From: Vandiemenella viatica
Taxonomy: Eukaryota; Arthropoda; Insecta; Orthoptera; Morabidae
Direction of reading: 5' to 3'
DNA: 64,000 bases
NCBI GenBank assembly: GCA_031002005.1
Contig: CM061921.1
Span: 122,232,597-122,296,596 of the forward strand
A model generated the notes under the pieces. That model was given only the letters and a program-made list of their open reading frames with translations, searched no databases and had not been told where the DNA came from. The first letter of the stretch is position 1, and every line of letters begins with the position of its first letter. Made by a program: the position numbers and the translations under genes. Positions 46,339 to 56,854 of the stretch are shown one piece after another.

Positions 46339-46964
46339 GTTTTAATCAAATCTGTAACAGTTACTTACTAGTATCTTTGCACATTTATAATTGTAATATT
46401 TATTTTTTTATTTTTTCAATATCTAGTTACGTTCTTGATATCTGAGAACACGATATTTATTTTTAATTCAATGTATCACTTCAGAAATATTAATAATCAC
46501 TACAAAACCGTACCTATTTCCGAATTTATACAAATCATTCACACAGTCGATATTTCACAGATAACGTATGCAATAAATTAACATATTGTAATAATCTTTG
46601 CGCTGGCGTAGTGATACATAGATCTACTAAATTTCTTGCAATAATTAAATCCAATTTACTCCTAATAAAGTCCAGGTTATACTCTTTTCACGGCGCTTTA
46701 AATTTAATCGTCTCAACAATTACTGTTTTCCATTTAATTAATTACTTTTCATTAGTCAATTTGTTTAACTATTCTCGTTATTATTGTTAACTTGACAATT
46801 CTATCATCCAATATCTTTCAATATTTATCTTTCCTATAAACTTTATTTTATAAATAAAAACTATTTTTTTAGTTGCCTTTTCAGCGTGGTATCCTCCGAA
46901 GTTACTGGTACTTTTGAATAACCATTATATTGTTATACATCGTCCACGTCACGATTTGCCAATT

Positions 46965-47618
46965 TGGAAGGTTTTAGAAACGATACGGAAATGTACTTTG
47001 TTTTCGGTTCTTCTTTACAATCTTACCTTCATCTCTTATTTTTATCTTTAGGAAATAAATTATCTTAAGTTTCCAGCGTCAGATTAGTTCAAATAGGATC
47101 TTTATTTAACCCTCTATGTCCGCCGCTGGTTTTCTTTTGATACCACTGCTGTAAATCAAACTACTATTAAAAAATCACTGTAAACTTACTTTAAGAACCA
47201 ACTCCACTTTCTTTATTATAATCTCAACATGAAACAAAAGTCTTCCACTTATCTTATTAGCTTCCATTTTCAAATTACAATCAGTTATCTAATACAACTT
47301 TCATGTTTCGCTAACTTTATCATTATACTAATCTTCTGCTCTCATGCTAATATTTTCCATTACAAATCCCGCCAGGATTTTTACAGCTTCTCCATTAAGC
47401 TTTTTTCATCCACACCTTATCTCATTTCATATTCTCTTCAACTACACCTTTTTTTCTTCAACTGTTCTTTTTCACCAAGGATCTCGCATACTTCTCTTGA
47501 CATTGTGTGACTTTAGATACGCAATGTTAGTATGTAAAATCATAACTACTAAATAAAAAAAAAAAAAAACCAATTTTACTAATATTAAAAATCACAAATG
47601 GTGAGGATGTGTGCCTCA
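46965..47618 (-). repeat. Right (5') LTR
   Basis: Partner of 43,188-43,852, diverged by scattered substitutions and small indels. The divergence between the two LTRs, which are identical at insertion, indicates an old insertion, or LTRs from different copies brought together by recombination. Confidence 0.85.
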
Positions 47619-49250
47619 TAAACTCCAACAATTGTCGATCTGCTGAAATCTATATAATTTTCAAATTTTCCAGGCAGATTTATTATTACGTACTCCCTTC
47701 CTTTAACATCTCCCTATACCTCTGGAACTTCCTGTCTGACTTCTTGGAGATCATTGTCAAATCTATTATTCATTTCACAATACCTGTCGAATGCCGTCTT
47801 TATCTATTCCTCCCATTTCTTTCCTTCTATTTTCACCAGGTTTTTAAATTTTTATAACACCAGCTTTTAACCAGTGGAAACATGCTAATAATTATTTTCC
47901 ATTTTTGCATTTACTTTAGCAAGGATATCGTCCCTTTGACGTCTTCATACCTGCAGTGTTTGCTCTTATTAATAGCTAGTATCTTCTGTTCCATTTTCAT
48001 TTTTTGCTACCTTTCTTCCATTTGTGACTTTTCAGTTCTTCTTCCATCTATTGCTTCCTTGTTTTATTAATGTTTGATCATGGTTTACACCTTAAATTCT
48101 TTGTTCCATTTTCCGCTGTCCTGGTTTAATTTTTTGCATGATCATCATTACCACCATTTTATTAGTGCGGCTGTTTGCTTCTACGGTAAGATTTTTCTCA
48201 GATAACTAGCCCGGTTCCGTTTTCCTGCTATCATTATTACTTGATCGATCGTGCCGTCATACCCCGAATCGTAGCTACTGTTTAGTTTTCCAGAAATTGT
48301 CATATTATCCTTTATTTTAAAATCAATTTCCACAGCTACAGATTCCTCGGATATTTCAAAAACTTTTTTCCCCATATTTACTTTTAAACAAAAGAATTTC
48401 TCCATACCTTTAAAATTTAACTTTATCAAAATTAGTTCCTTCGCTATCCAAATTTTCGAATCAATAGTATTAAAAAACACACACACACACACATCAAACA
48501 ACCCAACAATTCTCACAATGAAGTTAACATCGAACAGAAAACTACATCTAATGTATAATCATACATGAATTAAAGCACAATTCATATCTGAACGTATAAC
48601 AAAATCTTTGACAAAGAAACTGACTTCAGCATAACGTGGAAAAGAAAAATACATATATTTCCGTCAACAATAAATTCTTTCATAATAACTTTTCTATTAA
48701 TTTCGAATAGAAGAGACTTACGTGTTTTACTGCGAAAAATGCACTTTATTGGTCTGTCATGGACTACTACTCTGTCACTAATAGTGTTTTCTCTTAATCT
48801 AGAGGCATTTTGCTTGATTAGTACAAACACGACGATACGTACTGTCCACGCTCTACTTGAATTTGCGAATTTTCATATTTAATTGTTGCACCTTAACCTA
48901 CACATGATTCTCGATTGATGACTTCAATCTTCTCGGAAGTTGCTGACACATTTATTAACGAACAAATGATTTAGTTCTGCATCTTCTTCTGGTTCGCCTT
49001 AATCTAAAATGTTAAGGCTATAGCCCTATATAATGTGTGTGTAGCATTCAGCCACGTCACAAGAATAACAAATTAGATAATGTGTAACTTATGGGAGCTA
49101 CATGACTTGAATACGATTCATTTGCTTACGGAAATTTTGCTTAAATTTTTACACCGAGTTTTGCTGAAAATACATGTGCCCCGGTCTTCTATATGATAAT
49201 TCGTAATATTCATACAATTAATATTTCCTCTGGCTAAAATAAAATTAGTA
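47619..49250. other. Unassigned; A/G-rich minus strand, one unknown ORF
   Basis: 47,620-48,170 is A/G-rich on the minus strand like the neighbouring retroelement, but lacks recognisable motifs. The minus ORF 48,181-48,516 (111 aa) contains a GYDGTIDQV string and alternating hydrophobic segments; I cannot assign it. The minus frame 48,582-48,830 is likewise unknown. A (CA)n microsatellite is at 48,476-48,494. Confidence 0.4.
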
Positions 49251-50110
49251 GATGGATAAGGAGAGAACTAGGGTATTTTTTTTGGAGAAACCCTTGACGT
49301 GACAGGGCTGGTGGTGGATGGGACCTCCCGCCCCTTCCTCCGTGACGTCAAAAAGGTTCCTACTGTCGCGTTCCCGGTTCTCTTAGAACTCCGATAAACG
49401 CCTCTACAGTGGCTAGAGCTAACCCGGGTAATGCCGAGCGGCGCCAGAACCTTCGGGTTAGATAATTATTGAGCGGGAGGGAGGGGGAGGAGGTTAGGCA
49501 GACTAAGTCCCACAATGAACAGTCTTAGGAGTTTACTGACAGCCTCTAGTCACAACTATTATGCCTCCGAACAACTTGAGCTAACGTTAAGGCCGAAAGA
49601 CAGAAATACAATAGGTCAGCTTACTTTGTGAGTGGTGAGGAGCCGCCAGCCAGCCAGTCCAGTGGAGCGCACTACTTCCGTGGGTGAGCGATCTCTTCTA
49701 CTTCCTCTACGCCTCCAGCGCTACGTGTGAGTGGCATTTGACCCCCTTTCAGTGAGTGCTTTGCTGACTTATGCTTACGCCACCACTGGCTGTTTACTCG
49801 TTCTGCCACTGCCTACTATCAGCTGTTTCCAGCGGCCTCCGACTCCTCACCAAGCTGCCTACTAGTCTGCAACTTAATGTCCTTCCCCCACTCCTGGGCT
49901 CCCTCTCTTATTGTAAAGTTAGTTGGGCTTCACTCCCGACAAGTATTGCCAAAGTGATGGCGTCTTCCCCTTCCGGGATACAAGACCTTACACTGACACC
50001 AGTTGGCGGACGATTCAAAATGGACTCATGGTGGCCATGGTCTTATGACGTCACACCGCTGGATGGCACCACATGCTGGCTCGAGCCACGAGAAACTTCA
50101 ATCTGCGCAT
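49251..50110 (+). repeat. Unidentified repeat, long copy, with CRE-like motifs
   Basis: Begins GATGGATAAGGAGAGAACT and ends AATCTGCGCATG. The same two ends occur inverted at 56,855-57,100. Shared blocks are 49,251-49,351 and 49,995-50,110; about 640 bp between them are found only here. TGACGTCA or near-TGACGTCA octamers occur at about 49,312, 49,342 and 50,046. GC-rich with several CpGs. The ORF at 49,771-50,166 runs through the repeat and is not assigned. TG...CA limits (49,253-50,109) would permit a solo LTR, but no target duplication is seen. Confidence 0.65.
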
Positions 50111-50489
50111 GCGCCGGCCAAAAGGAGGCCAAAGAGATTCCACTTCGCCACGAGAGAGAAAGCTAGTTCTTCTATTCTTCTCTGATACTGGGAATTCCAC
50201 ATGAAGGTATTTGCTCAGCAGCCGAGGCATCTGTTGTGAAACGAGCGCTCACCTGTCGTGGTAACTTACATAACAGTCGCCAGCTGGTAGCGTCTTCCAG
50301 CGCGTAGTTCGTGGTTGTCGTTAGATGACAGGTCATGCTTCATTGTGTCCCAACATGAGCTCGGTACGCGGATGCGAAATGCGACAGATATATACCAAGC
50401 TTCTAAGAGTGGAGAAATGTTTCGCTATCCCAGTCGATGTTTGTGAACCCATTATCAGTGTCGAAAGCGTGTAGAAATATTTTGGTGTC
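50111..50489. other. No recognised feature
   Basis: Moderately GC-rich spacer. Two donor-like strings lie on the minus strand (GACAGGTGAGCG near 50,250 and TATGTAAGT near 50,270), without acceptor or coding support. Confidence 0.4.
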
Positions 50490-50720
50490 TGTTTGAAAGC
50501 GTTCCACAAATACTTCCCTGCCCATTTTATCTGAAATATGCCAACTAAATTAGCTTCACATGAGTACCATTTCCTAAAGCAAAACTGCAGATGTGAAATC
50601 CAGTTTCTTTCCTTATAGACATTTCCTGATGTGATTACATATCAATCTTTTCATCAACTTCCCTTCCACTGATATTGAATCAATTGTCTGTCATTTTTTC
50701 AAGCTTGTTTGTCAGCCTTT
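50490..50720 (+). repeat. Diverged repeat X, copy 1
   Basis: Contains CTTCCCTGCCCATT, GCCAACTAAATTAG, ACCATTTCCTAAAGCAAAA and CCAGTTTCTTTCCTTA. The same strings, with scattered changes, are at 53,170-53,390 in the same orientation. Identity unknown. Confidence 0.7.
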
Positions 50721-50924
50721 CAGATGGACAAGAACCGAAGTGAAAAATATTTCTGATATGATTGAAAATCCATTCCAACTCGTCAATATTACATATTTTC
50801 AAGACGAAAGTCAAAATTTTAGTTTACACGCCTAGAGAGTATGGAACCAGCTTGATTTATTGTAATTGAATAAAAAATAAGTTACAGACCATGTTAAAAC
50901 GTGACATTTTCGTTTAAAATGTAA

Positions 50925-51120
50925 TAATGGCATTACCATGGAATATGAATCATAGAACGTCCTGGCATAGTTCATACGCAAATCTATACTCTGCAGTTCA
51001 CATAGTCGAAATTGACACAGGTTTTTTTGCACCAAAACTACCTCTGTGCATTCGCCGAATAACACGAGGAAATAAAGAAATAAAGAATACATATGAGCGT
51101 CAGTACGGTGGCATTCCAAT
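50925..51120 (-). pseudogene. 3' end of the 2.3-kb-type LINE, degenerate
   Basis: Aligns by eye with 2,325-2,460: TATACTCTGCAGTTCACAT, then CTCTGTGCATTC, then ACACGAGGAAATAAAGAAA and CATATGAGCGTCAGTAC. Only 3' UTR sequence is left. Confidence 0.6.
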
Positions 51121-51289
51121 ATAATTAGTAGTTAACAGCATTAATGATAACTCACGAATTTCTGCTACATTCCAAATTTTTTAAAGGATGTATTAAATTA
51201 GGTGCAATGAAATAGACAGTGCTGTAAAAGTAATGAGAAATTCTGTACCTGTATGTTTTCGTTACTAAACCAATCAATACCCGTTACTT

Positions 51290-51460
51290 TCGAATCGTTA
51301 CTCGTTACTTTCGGTACAATCAAACAACATGAAGAATTGTATCGAGTCGCGCCGCGTACGGGATAACTTCATTACTATCGTATCGTTTCGTTACTCGTTG
51401 CTTTCGGTACAATCGAACACTAGCATGAAGCATTGCATCGCATACGGGACGACTTCGTTC
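51290..51460. repeat. Subterminal duplicated unit of the hAT-like element
   Basis: Two units, starting at about 51,296 and 51,391, share CGTTACTCGTT(A/G)CTTTCGGTA, CAATC(A/G)AACA, CATGAAG(A/C)ATTG(T/C)ATCG and a GTACGGGATAACTTC/ATACGGGACGACTTC end. Subterminal repeats in hAT elements commonly serve as transposase binding sites; here that role is inference. Confidence 0.8.
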
Positions 51461-52189
51461 GTACTTGGAAAAGTTTAAGTTTTATTGGTAAAATAAGTTT
51501 AGGTAACATGTATCTTACAGAAAACCTGTGAATGTACACTTGATTTACTGTAATTAATATTATATACGAATATTATATACGAAAGCAAATCCCTATTTTT
51601 TTTTTTTTTAAAAAGTCTTTCACCTGACTGTGACATATCCAGTTACAATAACTAATGACGGTTATTTTTTATAGTAGGCTACTCAAAACCCTGCATTGAA
51701 GCCTGATGTGATAATGGGACTTGTATTTAACAAATATTATAATCTCATCGAAGTATTTCATTTTTAAGTGGGAGGTTTCACCACTGTCTTCCTTTACGGT
51801 TTTCCTTTATTTTTGTAAATTCATCTTTTTGTAATAGCTTTGTTAAAATAAATGTGGATATACCATTAAATCGGGCCTGCAGGCAGAATGCTATTGACTG
51901 TCACGTTAATTGTTTTATTTTAAAAATATCAATATTCAAAACTTTTAGATCAATAACAATGGTACAGGACAAACATGCGATTAGATTAATTGTTGTTGCG
52001 TCGCGGTTACAACAAACATTCAACATCAAAGCCAGAACCGCATTGATGATTGATCACATGAATCCTGCGGTAGTAATACAAAAACTAACACCAGGCAAAA
52101 GGAATAAAGTCATTGTACATGGCTCTTTGTTTATGGAATACTGTAACTGCAAAAAAGTCCTGCTATACTTCTTTTTGTAAATTATCGCA

Positions 52190-52575
52190 GAACGCAATCA
52201 GTAACAGATATGATAAAATAACTGGAACGGGATTCATTGGAAGACAGGAGGAGGGTGAAGAGGGTCATGGGAGTATATAAGGCGTATATTGATGTTGAGG
52301 CATGGAAAGACATTGGTGTAAGAATTAAAAGTAATGTTTGGCAGGGAAAAGATGTCCATCACCACAATCTTGCACTCGATTCCAGGCACAAGGGTGTGGG
52401 AAGATTCTTTTTTTTTAGATAAGGATGTCAGGGATTGGAATATGTTGCCAAGAGAAATTAGGAATAATTTACCAAAAACGTTGAACGAATTTCAAGTTAA
52501 AATTTGTAAAGGGCATATGTAGGTGGACGCAGAAAAGGGGGGAAGATGAGTGTGTAGGGAAATTGCCACCGGCGT
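52190..52575 (+). pseudogene. LINE protein tail inside the hAT-like element
   Basis: Two overlapping frames (52,237-52,422 and 52,334-52,522) join across a frameshift at an homopolymer T run near 52,407. Text: LEDRRRVKRVMGVYKAYID, then DVRDWNMLPREIRNNLPKTL and EFQVKICKG. The same order appears on the minus strand at 57,780-58,120 (MKRVMGVYTA; NLPTTLKEF). It is the C-terminus of a CR1/Jockey-superfamily LINE protein, either inserted in or captured by the hAT-like element. Confidence 0.7.
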
Positions 52576-53159
52576 GTACGCTCCATTGCAATTTTATTAA
52601 ATATTATTAGAACATAACAAGTGCAGAGATGTATATTAAAAACTATTAGACAACTCTTTTATTTTATAAATTACACTATAAAATAAAATAAAAGGTATCA
52701 ATTCTTAAAATAAACAAATTTAACAAATGTTTGAAATCAATCAACCTCACTAATGAACTATCAATTAAAAACAGTAACAATCTCAAATTATCCATACAAA
52801 TTTTCTATTTGCAAATTATGCTCTGTAAATTTTAATATTAAACAAAATAAAAAGTACAAAATTTGTCTTTACGTTGGCAAAATTAATTACCTGCGGGACC
52901 TGGAACGTGTTCGTATCTATACGACAAATGCGAGTAACGAAACATGCGAGTAACGAAATGAATTTGTGAATAACGATTTGGTACTTCAAGACAGGCGACG
53001 AACCCATTACTCAGTAACGAATACATCGTTACTTTTACAGCTCTAGAAATAGATGAGGTCTATAGTGAGAATCCAACCAATGATTTAAAGTCAAAGAGGC
53101 AATGAAGTGATTACCTGATGTATGTATCTGCAACCTCGATGAACTCTGTGCATTTCCAT

Positions 53160-53400
53160 CCAAGTGCTAAGACATTAATTTGAACTCCCTTGCCCATTCC
53201 ATATCAAATATGTCCACCAAATTAGGTTCAAGTGAATATCATTGCCTAAAGCAAATTTGAAAACCAGTTTCTTTCCTTACAGATATTTCTAATGTGAATA
53301 TATGTCAATTTATCCACTACTATCAAACCAATCAGCCTGTAATTTATTTCTCAAGCCTATTTGCCAACCCTCCAGACTCAGTTCTTGGGCAAATGTGGAA
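53160..53400 (+). repeat. Diverged repeat X, copy 2
   Basis: Partner of 50,490-50,720: CTCCCTTGCCCATT, GTCCACCAAATTAGG, CATTGCCTAAAGCAAA, CCAGTTTCTTTCCTTACAGATATTTC. In both copies a degenerate 3' end of the same LINE family follows within a few hundred bases. Confidence 0.7.
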
Positions 53401-53479
53401 AATTTTTGTGATATTATTAGCAAAGCCTTTCCCACATCAGCTCAAAGGCTGTAGAAATCAAAGCTCCCAATCTGACCAT

Positions 53480-53830
53480 GGCAAAACTCATCGAATGATA
53501 CGAGGGAAGAAATATTTCGTATAAGTATCAGATTAACACCTTATTTCTCTAATCCTGTCTCTCCTGTCATTGGTATGAAAAATTACAGCGCACTCGTAAT
53601 TTTTGCCAATAAGTAAAAACCTACGTCGTCTATCTGCACCAGCACTTATCTGTGTATTAATTCTGTTATACTTTCGTAAGAACTGTGGCAAGAAATCACA
53701 AATTGAGTGGGTCTTTTCTGTTCTTTGTCTAGAAAGTTAATCAATCCAATTGCGACACATCACAACAGCAGTCCCAGATGAAGGTGTGGTTTTGTACTCT
53801 ATTTCCTATTGTTGGTGCGTTAAAGTAATC
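53480..53830 (-). pseudogene. LINE 3' end and RT tail, degenerate (2.3-kb family)
   Basis: Parallels 2,420-2,800: GATACGAGGGAAGAAA, TTATTTCTCTAATCCTGTCTCTCCTGTCATTG, TATTAATTCTGTTATACTTTCG, then GTACTCTATTTCCT. Covers part of the 3' UTR and the C-terminal RT tail, too decayed to translate in one frame. Confidence 0.7.
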
Positions 53831-54800
53831 CAAAAATTCAAAATTCGCACAGTCTTCTCCTAATCAGTAACAGGTGTCCCAGGTACCAAAATGTTCACTT
53901 AAGGGGTTCTACTGCAGTTCTCCAGGAAATTCTTTTTTCAGGACGTTTCTGCTAAAGTTCTTTTCAACATGTCAGTACCCAGGAGAGTTTTCCATTCGTT
54001 TTAAATGCCACCATCTGACGCCAACCTTCGGATTCAGGACCAGCTATGACTTTTGTTTGTAATTGCATGCTTCGTTCAACTAACCAGCGCAAAATATAAA
54101 GTTATAATTCCGCACTTAGCTAACATGGTCATCAAACAGACATTAAAACAAAAATTTTCATAGGAATCCACACACACAGACATGCATCTAAAATGTCACT
54201 ACAGGTGCAGACTACGCCAAAGATAACGTCCAATCTTGGACAGTCATAAATTGTTAGGTCATTCAAATATGAAAGTGGGTGTTTGAATATTTTATCCAGC
54301 CATGACTCATTACCTAAAGACAGTTGCCAGCTTGTGATCTTGTCCAACTTTTCCGTTTATTTTTTATTTTTATATCCTGGTATATAATAACCTAATAACT
54401 AGTTTCTTCCCTGGCCCATATTTCCAATATATTACAAGAGGTACATAAGATAAAATTATAGTTTGAAAATAATAGCTAAATATTGTTCAGGATGTAAAAC
54501 TTGTTTGTAACTTATAAACTTATCAAATTTCACAAAAATTAGTTACATAATTAAATTAACAATGTGTAAGAATGTATTTGATATGTGTTAGTGTTTATAT
54601 ATATATATATATACACACACTGTAAATCAGTGCTTTGAATAACATACGTTCACACACAGATACTACTATGTATAATTAAACATAGAAACATTCACATACA
54701 CAAATCACTTACTGCACTGTTGTCTCACAGTTTATCACTTTGTATATTTACGACACTTTTACACGTTTACTGGTGGCACATCCACTTCGGAGTAACTTAC
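53831..54800. other. No recognised gene; microsatellite
   Basis: AT-rich. A (TA)n(CA)n microsatellite is at about 54,595-54,620. The minus ORF 54,132-54,347 shows no motif. If the exon candidate at 54,801-54,957 is real, this is intron. Confidence 0.4.
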
Positions 54801-54957
54801 CTCCCTCAGGAGATGACTTCTGGATGTAGAGGCGTCCTCCTTCGACCCATCGGGAGTTTGTTTCTTCGGGAATGATCACTTCTCGGTCGCTGTCGGTTGA
54901 AACGGTTTCTAAGAGCCAAGAACCTTTCTTTGGATGCTTGTGAGGCCAGATTGCAAG
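54801..54957 (-). CDS. Candidate internal exon of an unidentified host gene
   Basis: On the minus strand, a 157-bp segment is bounded by a pyrimidine-rich acceptor-like TTTCTTGATGCAG and a perfect donor GGAG/GTAAGT. Read in the frame starting at the first base it is fully open (52 codons, ending in phase 1) and gives balanced, protein-like text: LAIWPHKHPKKGSWLLETVS ... ETNSRWVEGGRLYIQKSSP. Base composition and codon choice differ from the AT-rich, element-derived surroundings. Alternative acceptors lie at about 54,983 and 55,017. I do not recognise the protein. The frame stays open past both splice sites (54,748-55,188), so chance cannot be ruled out. Confidence 0.4.
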
Positions 54958-55044
54958 CTGCATCAAGAAAGTATCACAATTCCTGGTCACGCAATATGTA
55001 AAAAATGTGCCTGCCCTGTAATATTTGCTGGTTACTATAGCAGG

Positions 55045-55590
55045 TGAGATGGGAGTATGAAAAATTTCTGTGAAGAAGTGATGAAAGAGCTTCGTTACCT
55101 GGACCAAACAATAGAGGACGATGAAAAGGTCGAAGTTTTGTTGCAGATATTGCCCAGACCAGTACAGGAGAAGTTGATAGTAAATCAATGGAGTAATGTA
55201 GCAGCTTTCTGGAAGCTGTTGAGATATTGGATCGGTGGAGTAATACTAACGAACATGAGACAAGGGACGAAAGAAGAAACGACTTTCGAAACAATAATAG
55301 GTCAAATCAGATACCACCACGGGGGAATTTTGCAAGAGATAGAGGACGTGCTTTTGGACACAACAGAGAGGAACAGTTCAATTGTAACTCCGGTAGAAAT
55401 ACAAGGAGGGAATATGAGGACCGACGGCAAAATCTCCAGTGGTGGCATCACAACAATGCTTCGATGGACAGAAATGAAGAAGGAAGGAAGCATGATTCAG
55501 GAAGAGCGATGGGAAACTTGGTGCGGTCCGAGCAGTAGCGGGAATAATAGGAACAGGACCAAAAAAACAGAAAAGCAGGACCTATCCGAA
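55045..55590 (+). pseudogene. Gag-like fragment, frameshifted
   Basis: Begins within the capsid region: FCEEVMKELRYLDQ and LLQILPRPVQEKLIVNQWSN, parallel to the Gag at 45.3 kb (FCENKIKELRYLDDP; RKLPR-V-EKLI). A frameshift near 55,225 leads into a basic, Arg/Asn-rich frame (55,227-55,538; RNDFRNNNRSNQIPPRGNFA), as expected of a nucleocapsid-like RNA-binding region, without a clear zinc knuckle. Confidence 0.65.
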
Positions 55591-56462
55591 GGACGATGAC
55601 ATTAACAATGGAGTAGAGACTGTACAGAAGAAGACCGTTGAAAATTATATACAGAGTATGAGCCGCAATATGCTAATGCCTTCTGGTGAAGAATCAATTG
55701 TCAGAAAGGATGCGCAAAATTTTACAAAAGAAGAACCACTCAGATGGTGGGAATGCCTTAAGTCTTTAGATGAAGAGGAATCACAGATTGTTCGAAGGAG
55801 TTGTGAATATAGTTGGCAGGAAGGAGAAGTTTGACGGTTGGCTAAAATTGACGTGGAGAACGACGAAAACCAAGAAAAGTGTTGTGAGAAAATGGTAAAT
55901 TATGCTGAAGAGGAAAGCATTTTAACAGATGAGCTTATACCAAGAGGAATTGAAGAAGAAGAATTTGAGAGTTTTTCAGAAGATAGCGATGGCTCTGATG
56001 ACAGTGAAGAAGGGAGAATTTGAATTTGTGCAGCGATGAAGATAATAGTAACAAAAACGACGACGAATGTGAAGAAGAAGAAGTATATGGATTATTAAGA
56101 GATGATGAGGAAGAAGAAATAAGATTTTTTATTTTGAGGAAATACTGCGGTATTGATGAAGAAGAAAATATAGTGCCAGAAGGGAAAAATATGGAAGTTT
56201 TTGGTAATAAGTTACATGGTATGAGTTCACCTGTGAAAGATGAAGAATATAAGGTATTAAATTATTTGTTTGATCACGAGGAAGAAGGAGAGAGAATGAT
56301 AGGAAACAATGGTGATGAATGGAGTACATATGATAGCCATCGTAACAACAGAAATATGCATTTATGCCAGTTATATGTAAGCGATGGAAGTAAAATGGAA
56401 TTCGTAGAATGGTCTCGCGGAGAAGGTGAAAAGGACTTATTGCAAGAAAAAATTTCAAAAGA
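55591..56462 (+). pseudogene. Acidic spacer region
   Basis: Overlapping frames 55,838-56,023 and 56,020-56,505 are dominated by Glu, Asp and Ser (EEEEFESFSEDSDGSDDSEE; EDNSNKNDDECEEEE). It occupies the same position after Gag as the Lys/Glu-rich region of the 43-47 kb element. No motif. Confidence 0.5.
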
Positions 56463-56786
56463 TTGGAAGAAAAGAAAAAAAAACCAGAAGTTTATGAGAC
56501 AATGAAGAAAAAAACAGAGGAAAGAAGGAAAAGGCATGACCAAAGAAGAAAATCTCTTGAGTTTAGTCTGAATGATCTGGTTTTGGTAAAGACGCAAGAG
56601 CGATCAAGTCAAATAAACTCGGAAATAAGAAAGTTCTTCGACATTTATCACGGGCCGTTTAGGGTAGACGGGAAGTCACATAAAAATGTATATTGGATAG
56701 TTTACCCTAAATCGGGAAGGGAAGTTGGACTACGTAATGTAACGGATCTTAAATTGTATAAAATCAGAGATGATAAGGTGAAATGA
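56463..56786 (+). pseudogene. Integrase C-terminal tail (Ty3/Gypsy type)
   Basis: A 107-codon frame: basic helix (EERRKRHDQRRKSLEF), then SLNDLVLVKTQERSSQ, IRKFFDIYHGPFRV, and a closing YWIVYPKSGREVGLRNVTDLKLY. This is the usual layout of the DNA-binding tail that follows the integrase core: F..GDLVL.K, then a K....Y.GP..V block, then a ...G...N.SDLK.Y end. The catalytic core is absent. Confidence 0.75.
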
Positions 56787-56854
56787 AAAGTGACTTGTAT
56801 TAATAAGTGAACAATAAATTGATAATCTGACAGTGACGATGAGTTAATAAACCT

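Larger units (their letters stand above)
43188..47618 (-). mobile_element. LTR retroelement coding only for Gag and a charged region
   Basis: Two long direct repeats, 43,188-43,852 and 46,965-47,618, about 85-90% identical by eye, read TG...CA at their ends and bound an internal region of 3.1 kb on the minus strand. A G-rich tract (GTGGGGGAC) precedes the downstream LTR like a polypurine tract. TTGGCAAATCGTGACGTGG next to the upstream LTR could be the tRNA primer site. Inside are a Gag ORF start at 46,338, Gag capsid-like text, then a Lys/Glu-rich region to 44,182, and no protease, RT or integrase. The element is therefore non-autonomous, dependent on a relative's Pol. No target duplication could be matched. 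Confidence 0.75.
51209..53053. mobile_element. hAT-like element, 1,829 bp, no transposase
   Basis: Perfect 8-bp duplication GAAATAGA (51,209-51,216; 53,046-53,053) flanks 51,217-53,045. Terminal inverted repeats: CAGTGCTGTAAAAGTAATGA on the left and, reverse-complemented, TAGAGCTGTAAAAGTAACGA on the right (17 of 20 match). Subterminal arrays repeat CGTTACTCGTTACTTTCGGTACAATC on the left and GAGTAACGAA on the right. These features fit the hAT superfamily. The interior has no hAT transposase or BED finger; instead it carries a LINE protein tail at 52,190-52,575. It is a non-autonomous copy, possibly with foreign sequence. Confidence 0.88.
55045..56800 (+). mobile_element. LTR-type retroelement remnant: Gag joined to integrase tail
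   Basis: A plus-strand remnant of 1.75 kb contains a Gag piece, an acidic region and the C-terminal tail of a retroelement integrase. Protease, RT, RNase H and the integrase catalytic core are missing. The Gag passage corresponds to that of the 43-47 kb element. No LTRs adjoin it. Either Pol was deleted from a Ty3/Gypsy-type element or this is a non-autonomous form. Confidence 0.65.

Noticed and set aside
49771..50166. 131-codon ORF as a host gene
   Set aside because: Lies within a repeat whose second copy at 56.9-57.1 kb encodes similar text in a broken frame, so it is repeat-derived.
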